Positions 36,586 through 44,690 of a stretch of 64,000 nucleotides of DNA are shown in pieces. The notes beneath the pieces are model-generated. The model saw only the letters and a program-made list of their open reading frames with translations, was not told where the DNA came from and did no database searches. Within the stretch, counting starts at the first letter, position 1. Each line of letters opens with the position of its first letter. Both the position numbers and the translations under genes were made by a program. The stretch is from DTU072 sp050309775. GTDB taxonomy: Bacteria; Bacillota; Clostridia; Christensenellales; DTU072. The stretch is taken from assembly GCA_050309775.1 (NCBI GenBank), contig JBNRMV010000010.1:186001-250000 (forward strand), written 5' to 3'.

Positions 36586-37303
36586 CTTTCAAATAGAGAA
36601 AAATCAAAGCCTGAATGTATTAGAGTGCCTGAAAAACAATTATGATTTTAATTGTATTAAAGATAAAAACTTTAATTATTACCAAGATAAAAAAGAACGA
36701 TTTACTTTTACATTAGAAGAATATAATTGCGAGTTAGGTTTAATTGATAAAAGCAAAGCGTTAATAGACTTGCGTAAACCCTATGATAAAAAAGTATTAT
36801 TAAATAAGCTGCCTTTAAAAATGAGAGATAATGGAGCTTTTTATCCTACTAATCCTGATGACTTTATTAATTATTTAATGATGAACGATACTGATCCTAA
36901 ATATTCGGTAGCTGATATAAGAGTTGACAGTCAGACTTCTTTAATTTCCGGATACAAAAAAGTTGATGAAATATTAAGCTGTTCCTATGGAAGGATTTAT
37001 TATCAGGAACAAGCTATGAATATATTGCACAGGATAGGTGGACTAACATTGGAACAAGCAGAGAGGTTTAGAAAAATGCTTGCTCGTATGGATAAATCAA
37101 AAATGACGGAATACCGTTCAGTTTTTTTAAACAAAGCTAAAGAGCAAGGTATAAAGGAAGATTATGCCATTAATTTGTTTAACAAAATTATTTCCATCAT
37201 TCCGTACACGAGGTTAAGAGCTTACTATATAGCAAAAGCAAAAATGCATACGAATCTTAATCAACCTAATATAGATAATAATGTCCATATTATAGGACAT
37301 TAA
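36563..37303 (+). pseudogene. DnaE-like DNA polymerase III alpha remnant
   Basis: One open frame runs from 36563 to the stop at 37303 without a proper start. The segment GRIYYQEQAMNILHRIGGLTLEQAERFRKMLARMDKSKM aligns by eye with the DnaE stretch that normally reads GxxxYQEQVMQIAQxLAGYSLGxADxLRRAMGKK. The following EYRSVFLNKAKEQGIKEDYAINLFNKI...RAYYIAKAKMH matches the next helices up to the usual SHAxAYA. The usual MGKK is changed to ARMD, and the catalytic aspartates upstream are missing. An internal ATG at 36770 could give a 177-residue product. It is most likely a decayed relic in the island. Confidence 0.6.
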
Positions 37304-37336
37304 AGCGTAAGCTGGAAGAAAAGAATAAAAAAAGTA

Positions 37337-37365
37337 TTGACAAACAGTTTACGATATGGTATATA
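37337..37365 (+). promoter_or_regulatory. Consensus promoter of the nuclease/AAA+ cluster
   Basis: TTGACA (37337-37342), 17 nt, TATATA (37360-37365). It lies 22 nt before the ATG at 37387 and fits the start of the five- to six-gene run to 42693. Confidence 0.75.
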
Positions 37366-37386
37366 TATATTGTAGGGAAATAAAAA

Positions 37387-37734
37387 ATGAAATTTGATAC
37401 AATTAATTTTAATAAAACATATAAAGGCTCGAGAAAATTTTCAGAGGATTCTCCTTATTTTCCAATATTCATTGAAAGTTTGGAAAAAGATAAAGAATTA
37501 TTTGAGAGAATCAAGTTTTGTAATGATGTACTGCAAATTCCTCCAATATATACATTCGTTAAATATCATAAGGATGTTTTTTATAAACAGATGGCAGTAA
37601 ATGAAAAGAGAGGATTAGGCGCTTGCTTTGGATATTTGTACCAATTCATTTATAATGAAGGCTATAAGGCCCAGACTACCTGGGTTGGGCATAAAGAAAC
37701 AGGAATAAAAAATGCAAGTTATTTTAAAAAGTAG
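37387..37734 (+). CDS. Hypothetical protein, first gene of the nuclease/AAA+ cluster
   Basis: A 115-residue protein (MKFDTINFNKTYKGSRKFSEDSPYFPIFIESL...). It starts after GTAGGGAAATAAAA. It is basic, with aromatic residues at the C-terminus (GACFGYLYQFIYNEGYKAQTTWVGHKETG). No domain is recognised. It ends 12 nt before the GTG of the next gene, and the GGAGGAG of that gene overlaps its stop, so they are co-transcribed. Confidence 0.55.
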   Translation: MKFDTINFNKTYKGSRKFSEDSPYFPIFIESLEKDKELFERIKFCNDVLQIPPIYTFVKYHKDVFYKQMAVNEKRGLGACFGYLYQFIYNEGYKAQTTWVGHKETGIKNASYFKK

Positions 37735-37746
37735 GAGGAGAAGGAA

Positions 37747-38460
37747 GTGGCTTATACAACAGAACAAATACTAGAGAAAGTAAATAATCCTGAAATGTTA
37801 TATCAAAGAGAGGTTATAAACTATAAAGGAAAAACTAGTAAAAAAAATGGAGAAAAACTCTATACTGAAATTATTGCAGAAAAGATTTTAAACGATATTT
37901 ATAATAAAAAGAATATGGAAGATATTCTTTTGCTTACTAACCGACAAGTTAGAGAACAGTTTGAGTTTTATAATCACGATGGTGAAACTTCCAATAAAGA
38001 ATCGAATAGAAGGGAAGAGCGATTTTGCTTGTCTAGATATAATAAGGATAGTCCTTGGGGAAAAATAATTAACTATCAAGTAAATATTATTCCCGGAACA
38101 AAAATAAATGTTGATTTGATTGCATATGAAGAAACACTGAACATATTGACTCTCATTGAAGTAAAGGGCTATGAAAATGAAGATACTACAAAAATAACTT
38201 CAAATGAGACATTATTAAGATGCGTTTTAGAAATAGAAAGTTATTATAGATTATTAAATCGGAAAAAAGAAGTATTTTTCTCCACCCTTAGCGCAAGTGA
38301 TAAAAAAGTAGTTACATCAAGCTCTACAAAGCTAAATAAAGCTATATGGCTACCAAAAAATTCTAAAGCTTATTCTGAATTTACAGATCTTAAAAACCGT
38401 CCAAAACTAGAACAGCTCATAAAAGATCTAGAAATTAAAATAGAATGCTTTAATAAATAA
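37747..38460 (+). CDS. PD-(D/E)XK nuclease-like protein (first)
   Basis: A 237-residue protein starting at GTG behind GTAGGAGGAGAAGG. The central text INVDLIAYEE...LTLIEVKGYENE gives the acidic-then-ExK pair of PD-(D/E)XK nucleases (Asp near 119, Glu-Val-Lys near 136-138). A helix with ETLLRCVLEIESYYRLL follows, a usual place for a substrate or Mg ligand. No DNA-binding domain is visible. It probably cleaves nucleic acid together with the other enzymes in the cluster. The family is assigned from the motif only. Confidence 0.6.
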   Translation: MAYTTEQILEKVNNPEMLYQREVINYKGKTSKKNGEKLYTEIIAEKILNDIYNKKNMEDILLLTNRQVREQFEFYNHDGETSNKESNRREERFCLSRYNKDSPWGKIINYQVNIIPGTKINVDLIAYEETLNILTLIEVKGYENEDTTKITSNETLLRCVLEIESYYRLLNRKKEVFFSTLSASDKKVVTSSSTKLNKAIWLPKNSKAYSEFTDLKNRPKLEQLIKDLEIKIECFNK

Positions 38461-38558
38461 TTAAGCCCTTAAATTGGTACTTATTCCAATCATTAATCTA
38501 CAATATGGAATACAAACATCAAATAAACTGATAAGTGTATCAATAAAGGAGTTATTCA

Positions 38559-39545
38559 ATGGATTGCATAAACAAGAAGGATATTATCCTTAAGCTTAGA
38601 GAAAAATCCGGAGTGAGAGGTGCAAGCTTACCTAGAGATATTGATTTTTTTATAAAAGACAAAATATTGTATGTAAATGTAAAAAAAACTGTTCAAAATA
38701 TGCAAGCTAATGGCGCAGCTTTTGAAGGCTGGATTCTGTTAATTAAATCATGGCTTGAAGAATATATAGATAAGGTTGAACTGGATTATATTGTACCTGA
38801 AATAAAAGAAAGTTACGGCAGCTCAAAGGCTGGTCATTATAATAGATTCCTATATAGATTATATAATATGTTAAGACTTTTTCCTAATTGGTTTACAGTC
38901 AATGAATCTAAAAAATATATTATAGATAACTTTATTTATTGGTTAAAAAGTAATGAATGTTTATTGAATCATTCTTTGAAGGAAAGAAAATCAGTTATTG
39001 GAACCGACCACATGGAACGAAAAATAGAATCTTGGTTTGTATACCATGACGGAAAACACTTGCTTGAAAAGGTATGGAACATAGATAGCAATAAATTGTA
39101 TAATCAGTTACCTATGGGCGTTTTCTTAAAAGAGATAAAAGCTGATAACGCTATTTTCACAAGAACAGCAAGCGCAATAGACTTATGGGGAATAGGAAAA
39201 GACAATAACTCATTGCATATTATTGAACTTAAATGTAAAGATAATATCGGATTAGGAGTAATTAGTGAGCTGCTATTCTATACTTTTGTTATTTATGATG
39301 TTTGTATCAATAAAAATTCATTATTTGAGTTTTCTAAAAATAATGCCAAAGTTACTGAAGATATAAAAGCTATAAGAAATAACGGTAATAAGTTTTCTAA
39401 ACTCTACACGCATATTTTAGCAGAAAAATATCATCCCTTGTTTAATTATAGAGTAGAGAACGAAATGAAAAAGGGATTATATAGTTTAAATATAGAATTT
39501 GATAAAAAGAAATATGTTTATTCAAAAAAGGTTATTTTAGATTAA
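38559..39545 (+). CDS. PD-(D/E)XK nuclease-like protein (second)
   Basis: A 328-residue protein. The N-terminal half is helical (residues 1-150, with RLYNMLRLFPNWFTVNESKKYIIDNFIYWL). The C-terminal half has AIDLWGIGKDNNSLHIIELKCKDNIGLGVISELLFYTF. This is again the Asp...ExK pattern of restriction-like nucleases, including a helix that begins with a Glu. GGAGTT lies 6 nt before the ATG. Two different nucleases of the same fold in one cluster suggest a heteromeric or two-step nuclease. No close relative is known to me. Confidence 0.6.
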   Translation: MDCINKKDIILKLREKSGVRGASLPRDIDFFIKDKILYVNVKKTVQNMQANGAAFEGWILLIKSWLEEYIDKVELDYIVPEIKESYGSSKAGHYNRFLYRLYNMLRLFPNWFTVNESKKYIIDNFIYWLKSNECLLNHSLKERKSVIGTDHMERKIESWFVYHDGKHLLEKVWNIDSNKLYNQLPMGVFLKEIKADNAIFTRTASAIDLWGIGKDNNSLHIIELKCKDNIGLGVISELLFYTFVIYDVCINKNSLFEFSKNNAKVTEDIKAIRNNGNKFSKLYTHILAEKYHPLFNYRVENEMKKGLYSLNIEFDKKKYVYSKKVILD

Positions 39546-39584
39546 ACCCGAAAAGGTTGATATTAATAAATGAAAGGAATTGTT

Positions 39585-40781
39585 ATGAGAATTAAAATAT
39601 TTAGAGGGAAGAACCAAATAGGCGGTAATATAATTGAGGTAGCTTCGTCCAATACAAAAATACTTTTGGATATTGGGATGGATTTGGTTGTAGAAAACAA
39701 TAAAAAGCTTCCAAGTATTGAAGGACTATTTGATTCAAAAGGTTATGATGCTGTGTTTATATCCCATTATCATACTGATCATATGGGACTCGTATACAAT
39801 GTGCATAAGGATATTCCAATTTATATAGGAGAAACTTCATATAAAATTGTATGCGCATCAAATAGATTTAGAAATAAAGAAACAATTCCTGCCGCCTCAT
39901 TTTTGAAACATAGAGAAACAATAACTGTGGGAGATATGAAGATTACTCCGTATCTGTGCGATCATTCGGCTTACGACAGTTATATGTTATATATTGAGTG
40001 TAGTGGAGAGAGTATCCTATATACAGGAGATTTCAGAAGCAACGGAAGAAAAAAGAAATTAAAGTTTGAGTACCTACCCCATAATATTGATTATTTGATA
40101 TGCGAGGGCACAACGCTTTCAAGAGAAGGTTATGAAGCAGTTGACGAAGAAGAATTGGAAAGAAAAGCAACTAAGTTATTCAAAAAAATTCAAGGTCCTA
40201 TATTCATTTTGCAATCTTCAATGAATATTGACCGTATAGTAACAATGTATAAAGCAGCTAAAAGGAATGGAAGGTTATTTTTGCAAGAATTATATATGGC
40301 TGAAATAACCAACGCAATAGGGGGAAACATTCCTAATCCAAAAAATTTCAAGGATGTAAAGGTCTTTGTATCAAAAGTATATGAAGACTATCGCTATGGA
40401 TTGTTTAATGCATATGAGAATAAAAAAACAAAAAAAGAATATATAGCAAAAAGCAAGTTTGTTATGTGTATAAGAACATCTATGTATAACTATATAAACA
40501 GCTTATGCCAAACAATGAACTATCCCAAAGGATTGCTTGTATATTCATTCTGGAGCGGTTATAAACTTCAGGAAGGTATGCAGTCATTTTTAGAGAACTG
40601 TCAGGCTTTAGGCTTGGAGATAGTTGCATTGCATACAAGTGGTCACGCTGATGCAAAAACAATAAAAAACCTACTATTGCATACAAAACCAAAGTGTGTG
40701 ATGCCGGTGCATACTGAAAATGCCGAATGGTTTGAAAAGGTAAAAAAAGAACTAAAGATGGAGTATGAAACGGTTAATTGA
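39585..40781 (+). CDS. Metallo-beta-lactamase/beta-CASP RNase-like protein
   Basis: A 398-residue protein. The ATG at 39585 is chosen because AAAGGA lies 7 nt upstream and the family starts MRIKIFRGxxxIGGNIIEV. Motifs in order: LLDIGMDL, metal-binding HYHTDHMG (motif 2), CDHSAYDS (motif 3), TGDFRSNGR (motif 4), then a beta-CASP insert and the C-terminal LHTSGHAD and VMPVHTENAEWF. These are the metal and beta-CASP signatures of RNase J- and CPSF-type nucleases. It lacks the C-terminal domain of RNase J, so it is a compact form. It probably cuts RNA or single-stranded DNA. Confidence 0.85.
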   Translation: MRIKIFRGKNQIGGNIIEVASSNTKILLDIGMDLVVENNKKLPSIEGLFDSKGYDAVFISHYHTDHMGLVYNVHKDIPIYIGETSYKIVCASNRFRNKETIPAASFLKHRETITVGDMKITPYLCDHSAYDSYMLYIECSGESILYTGDFRSNGRKKKLKFEYLPHNIDYLICEGTTLSREGYEAVDEEELERKATKLFKKIQGPIFILQSSMNIDRIVTMYKAAKRNGRLFLQELYMAEITNAIGGNIPNPKNFKDVKVFVSKVYEDYRYGLFNAYENKKTKKEYIAKSKFVMCIRTSMYNYINSLCQTMNYPKGLLVYSFWSGYKLQEGMQSFLENCQALGLEIVALHTSGHADAKTIKNLLLHTKPKCVMPVHTENAEWFEKVKKELKMEYETVN

Positions 40782-40814
40782 TTTAAGAAATATTATTGAA
40801 AGGATAAAGTAGGT

Positions 40815-41156
40815 ATGAAAATAAATACAGGTATTTTTTGGTTTGTAGATGGAGAAATGGTATGGGATTTTTCTCAAGAAAAAAGAGGAGAGAATAGGTT
40901 TGTGGACTATCCAAAATCTCATTTTGAAATGTGGGATTACCTTAGAAACGGAAGGTTTGAAGGCAGCGATTTTGCAACATATCCAAGAGGAAGAGTGCTT
41001 TATGATACAGAAACAGAGAAATATAAGGTATATGCTGATAGATGTATAACTGATGACCAATTACGGGAAGTATTGTGGCTTATGGAAGTTAGTTTTGTTG
41101 TATGGCAACGGTGTTTTGATGAACACTATTCATGCGATAAATGCATTGGGAGATAA
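40815..41156 (+). CDS. Small acidic protein, function unknown
   Basis: A 113-residue protein (MKINTGIFWFVDGEMVWDFSQEKRG...). It has a recurring sort of sequence: YPRGRVLYDTETEKYKVYADRCITDDQLREVLWLMEV. It ends in a Cys pair (SCDKCIG). I cannot name the family. It is preceded by GAAAGGATAAAG and lies 34 nt after the beta-CASP gene. Its stop is 1 nt from the start of the AAA+ gene, a sign of translational coupling. Confidence 0.55.
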   Translation: MKINTGIFWFVDGEMVWDFSQEKRGENRFVDYPKSHFEMWDYLRNGRFEGSDFATYPRGRVLYDTETEKYKVYADRCITDDQLREVLWLMEVSFVVWQRCFDEHYSCDKCIGR

Positions 41157-41157
41157 T

Positions 41158-42693
41158 ATGATAATATCAAAAAATGATTTTGAAGAAAAATTGAAGAATG
41201 AAAGCTTTGCAAAATGCAATCCGGAGTTAATCATGGGATTGAAACACCTTTCTAGGATTGACAAGGAAATAGAATCTTTGAATGTATCTAAACAATGTAA
41301 AAAAAATCTGTATAGCCTTAACAGAGTTTTATCGGTATTAAAAGAGAAAAAAATAGCATCAATTATTAACAATATTATGCTTGTATCTGACAATAACTTG
41401 CAAGAACTTATAAGAATTATCCTCAATATCTTAGTTAAAAATAGGTGTTGCGCAAATATCATCTATGATAATACCTCTGTTAGAGCAAACAGATACAATA
41501 TTGATAAAGAAATTGGCGGTTTGAACATAATAAAATTGGATAATAAATATGAACTTGGTGACCAATTAATATATTTAAAAGAATATAACAAGAAAGTTTT
41601 TAATCTTGTAATCAGCAGCGAAGACTCACTGGTAAAAATCGATTCATATTTTTTTCCTTATACTATTAACAATAAATATTCGGATGAAGAAAAACTGAAT
41701 ATGTTAAAAAGCATGTGTGATAGTTTTTCATTCCAGTTCATAAATAATCAAGATAACTCTAATAATCTACAATTATCATATGAGAAATTGAATAAGATTG
41801 CTAATAAAAAAATTTTAGAAAAAATTGCATGTGGAAATTCTGTATTGTCTTTATCTGAAATCAAAATAGATAATCCGGAATCGAAACAAATACCTTATGA
41901 TAACAACTATAAGTTATCTGAAATGATAGGATTAGGGCAAGTAAAAACATTTGTGGCAAGATTAATTGAATATATGAAGAAGAATAAAACGAACATTTCT
42001 TCAAGACATATGGCTTTTTTAGGGAACCCGGGAACAGGAAAAACCATTGTTGCCAGATGTTTAGCTAAAGAATTATATGAAAAAGGAATTATAAAGAAAA
42101 ATATTTTGGTTGAAACAGACAGAAGCGGACTTGTGGGAGAATATATAGGAAAAACTGCTTTAAAGACAAAGGAAAATATTGAACAAGCTATGGGAGGCAT
42201 ATTGTTTATAGACGAAGCTTACGCTTTAGCGCATTGTGATAGTGACAAAGATTTTGGACATGAGGCATTAGCTATATTAATCAAAGCTATGGAAGACCAT
42301 AGGGACAACCTAATAGTTATTTTTGCAGGGTATAAAGATAAAATGCAAAGGCTTTTTTCTATGAATCAGGGGTTAAGAAGCAGAATTCAATATATTATGG
42401 AATTTCCTGATTACACAGTAGAGGAATTAAAACAAATAATGAACAAGATGACCGTTGATTTGGGATATGAAGTTTTACAGGAAGCGGAGAAAGAAATGGT
42501 TGAAATATTAGAAAAAGAAAAGAATAATCCTAATTTTTCTAATGGTAGATATATAAGGAACATGATAGAAAAGCTTTTGCTTATACAAAGTGAAAGAGCA
42601 GATGACTATACAATCAGAATAGAAGATGTAAAGAAATATATAGCGGAACAACCAATACACGAAGAAAGAAGAAGGATGGGGTTTTGTGATTAA
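41158..42693 (+). CDS. CbxX/CfqX-type AAA+ ATPase
   Basis: A 511-residue protein. The open frame begins at 41053, but GGGAGATAAT directly precedes the ATG at 41158, just after the previous stop, so that start is used. Residues 1-260 are helical with no motif. The AAA+ domain spans about 262-500: LSEMIGLGQVK, Walker A GNPGTGKT (289-296), YIGKTALKTKE, Walker B ILFIDEAYAL (Asp352), sensor-like VIFAGYKDKM, and GLRSRIQYIMEFPDYTVEEL, all typical of the CbxX/CfqX family. Such ATPases remodel protein complexes. Here it may drive or gate the nucleases of the cluster, which is inference. Confidence 0.85.
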   Translation: MIISKNDFEEKLKNESFAKCNPELIMGLKHLSRIDKEIESLNVSKQCKKNLYSLNRVLSVLKEKKIASIINNIMLVSDNNLQELIRIILNILVKNRCCANIIYDNTSVRANRYNIDKEIGGLNIIKLDNKYELGDQLIYLKEYNKKVFNLVISSEDSLVKIDSYFFPYTINNKYSDEEKLNMLKSMCDSFSFQFINNQDNSNNLQLSYEKLNKIANKKILEKIACGNSVLSLSEIKIDNPESKQIPYDNNYKLSEMIGLGQVKTFVARLIEYMKKNKTNISSRHMAFLGNPGTGKTIVARCLAKELYEKGIIKKNILVETDRSGLVGEYIGKTALKTKENIEQAMGGILFIDEAYALAHCDSDKDFGHEALAILIKAMEDHRDNLIVIFAGYKDKMQRLFSMNQGLRSRIQYIMEFPDYTVEELKQIMNKMTVDLGYEVLQEAEKEMVEILEKEKNNPNFSNGRYIRNMIEKLLLIQSERADDYTIRIEDVKKYIAEQPIHEERRRMGFCD

Positions 42694-42895
42694 AAAAATT
42701 AAAAAAACAATAGTAAAAATCGGATGGAATTTCTTTTTTCAAAGGTTTATCTCAATTGCAGGTTAACCTCAGCATTTAAGGTTAAGAATAGTTTTATAAA
42801 GCAGCTATCAATGATTAAAAACAATGAAAAACAGCTTAAAACCTTAAAAATCTTACATCCAATTTGACGCATTATAATTAATAATAAACCTACTT

Positions 42896-42915
42896 GTGTA
42901 CTATTTTGTGTACCA
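42896..42915. repeat. GTGTAC repeat unit (left)
   Basis: GTGTACTATTTTGTGTACCA. The same 20-mer with one change lies at 43171-43190. The form of two GTGTAC half-sites spaced by a T-rich hexamer suggests arm-type recombinase or regulator binding sites. Confidence 0.65.
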
Positions 42916-42998
42916 TTTCTATTTGTTGATATTTCGCACAAAAATAAATGTGCATAAAAACAGCCCATATCTTAACTTTTGGTCAAGAAATGAGCTTA

Positions 42999-43047
42999 TT
43001 TTTGGAGCTGGTAGTGAGAATCGAACTCACAACCTCAGCATTACGAA
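42999..43047 (-). repeat. 49-bp direct repeat, right copy (partial tRNA-Thr)
   Basis: Identical to 29636-29684. It holds the CCA end, T-arm and anticodon loop of tRNA-Thr, but is joined to other DNA whose minus strand still reads GCTC-GG-GAGC, a shrunken D-arm. Without a proper acceptor stem this copy cannot be a tRNA. Confidence 0.85.
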
Positions 43048-43170
43048 CGTGCTCCCGAGCTTAAAACTGTATTAAAAATAGCTATTATCGTGAGTAAATT
43101 GCGATTTATAAACACTTTTTCGAAATATCTTTCGTTACTTAAAGTATCTTTTGCAGTATTTCAATAGAAA

Positions 43171-43219
43171 GTGTACTCTTTTGTGTACCACGTTGTATAC
43201 TATTTTAGTGTACTATTTT
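43171..43219. repeat. GTGTAC repeat cluster (right)
   Basis: GTGTACTCTTTTGTGTACCA (43171-43190) followed by TGTATACTATTTTAGTGTAC-like sequence to 43219. It holds four near-copies of the GTGTAC/TGTATAC half-site in one direction. Confidence 0.6.
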
Positions 43220-43603
43220 TAATGAATTCTTTTCAAACAATTTAAAAACATTACCAAAATCTTTTCCTAAAAATCCATAACCTCAGCATTTTAGGGTACT
43301 ACGTCATAAGCAATAATATCTTAATCCATTTCTTATGAAATTACAAGTCTATGATGATAAACCGTGTAAGGATTGAAGAAAACTAATGTAACATTAATAG
43401 GACACTCTATCTTTTTTATAATTGGGTATTGAAATATTATACGCTTTATATTATAATGAACCTTATGGTAAATTATGTTGAATAATGAGGTGAAAATGTC
43501 ATAATTTAAAAAATTCATACAAGTTAAAAATATTAAAAAAGTGTTAAGTTCTTTTTTTTGTTGAACTATATAAAGGTATCAAACAAAAAAAGGAGAGTAA
43601 ATT

Positions 43604-44050
43604 ATGAAGTTTTTTGAAATAGTAGCAAAATGTGGACATGTTGGAAGAGATAAATATTATGCAGGACACTTCTTCGTTAAAGCAAAAAACGCAAAAAATG
43701 CAGCAAAAATCGTTAAAAGAAAACCAAGAGTAAAAAGAGATCATGAAGATGCTATTTTAAGCGTTATGGAAGTAAGTTATAAAGAATATGTAGCTGGCAT
43801 TGAACAAATGAAAAATGACCCTTATTTTAATTGCAAAAGCAAATATGAGCAAAAAGAAGTTTGGGAAATAATAAAGATTAATGTTTATAAAGAAACAGAT
43901 AAACAGGTAGCATATAGAAAATTATATAATAAAGAATACAAAGAGAAAAACAACTATACAAGTATTTATATTAACGGTCATAGAATGAGAAATCCATATA
44001 AATATTGCAAAATGAATAATTATAATGGAAAGGAATATGTAGGAGCATAA
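43604..44050 (+). CDS. Small basic protein, first gene of the CARF-helicase locus
   Basis: A 148-residue, Lys-rich protein (MKFFEIVAKCGHVGRDKYYAGHFFVKAKNAKNAAKIVKRKPRVKRDHEDAILSVMEVS...) with AAAGGAGAG before the ATG. The first 70 residues could be a small RNA- or DNA-binding alpha/beta module (KAKNAKNAAKIVKRKPRVKRDHEDAI). The rest is charged and aromatic. No family is recognised. It is 3 nt upstream of the CARF-like gene. Confidence 0.6.
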   Translation: MKFFEIVAKCGHVGRDKYYAGHFFVKAKNAKNAAKIVKRKPRVKRDHEDAILSVMEVSYKEYVAGIEQMKNDPYFNCKSKYEQKEVWEIIKINVYKETDKQVAYRKLYNKEYKEKNNYTSIYINGHRMRNPYKYCKMNNYNGKEYVGA

Positions 44051-44053
44051 AGA

Positions 44054-44680
44054 ATGAAAAAGATTGTATTTAGTAACATACCCATGAAAAAAGAATTACA
44101 CAGTTTAAAATATAAAGTAGATGGTAACAGCACCATAGAGTATGATGGGAAAGTAATTTTCCCTGTTAACTCAGTGTTAGCCAAGAGAATGACTAAGAAA
44201 GATAAGGTAAAAGTTGTTCTATTATCCAAGATTGACATTGTTGAAGGTAATAGCGCGATAAATTCCGGTAAATTTCAACAGGAATTAAACAATATTAATA
44301 AAAATATAGGCGCAGAAATTGAGTATCTAACAATTTCTACGCCTTTTAAAGAATCAAAGGATGTTCACGAAAAATTGCTTAGAAAGATTATTGATAAACT
44401 TGAAGACGAGGCAGAAATCATCGCTGATGTAACGTATGGTCCTAAGTCTTTACCGATAATAATGTTTAACGCAATGAATTTCGCTGAGAAATTTTTCAAA
44501 GCAAAAATCAAACACATTGTATATGGGAAAGTAGATTTTCCTAATGGAAGCAAATTGCCAATAAATCCAGTACTATATGATTTAACCCCTTTATACTATT
44601 TAAATTCATTAACAAATACAATGGAATACAAGGATAGTAAAGAAGCTTTAAAGGCATTGGATCTGCTTTTATCAATCTAA
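44054..44680 (+). CDS. Stand-alone CARF (TM1812/Csx1-like) domain protein
   Basis: A 208-residue protein that resembles the ligand-sensing domain of CRISPR ancillary proteins. The key strand is IIADVTYGPKSLPIIMFNAMNFAEKFF (Asp125 onward). The TM1812/Csx family has DxTHGFRSLPxxxxxA at this point. KIKHIVYGKVDF then LYDLTPLYYLNSL follow, again as in that family. N-terminal KVVLLSKID and AEIEYLTISTPFKESKD fit the first Rossmann strands. No HEPN, nuclease or helix-turn-helix domain is attached, so it must act through a partner. CARF domains bind cyclic oligoadenylates or similar ligands. Whether this one does is inference. Confidence 0.6.
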   Translation: MKKIVFSNIPMKKELHSLKYKVDGNSTIEYDGKVIFPVNSVLAKRMTKKDKVKVVLLSKIDIVEGNSAINSGKFQQELNNINKNIGAEIEYLTISTPFKESKDVHEKLLRKIIDKLEDEAEIIADVTYGPKSLPIIMFNAMNFAEKFFKAKIKHIVYGKVDFPNGSKLPINPVLYDLTPLYYLNSLTNTMEYKDSKEALKALDLLLSI

Positions 44681-44690
44681 AGGATAAGTA

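Larger units (their letters stand above)
42765..43290. repeat. Three dispersed copies of a 12-bp tRNA-Thr core
   Basis: AACCTCAGCATT occurs at 42765-42776, 43031-43042 and 43279-43290, and once more in tRNA-Thr at 29668-29679. The middle copy is inside the 49-bp repeat. The outer two have unrelated flanks. All share one orientation. Confidence 0.75.
42694..43603. other. Non-coding boundary zone of the island
   Basis: 910 nt without a convincing gene. It contains three copies of AACCTCAGCATT, two clusters of GTGTAC repeats and the partial tRNA-Thr copy. The stretch looks like stacked, decaying attachment sites. Confidence 0.7.

Noticed and set aside
42999..43075. Second functional tRNA-Thr
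   Set aside because: The 3' part is perfect, but the anticodon stem and acceptor 5' strand do not pair. It is a repeat, not a gene.
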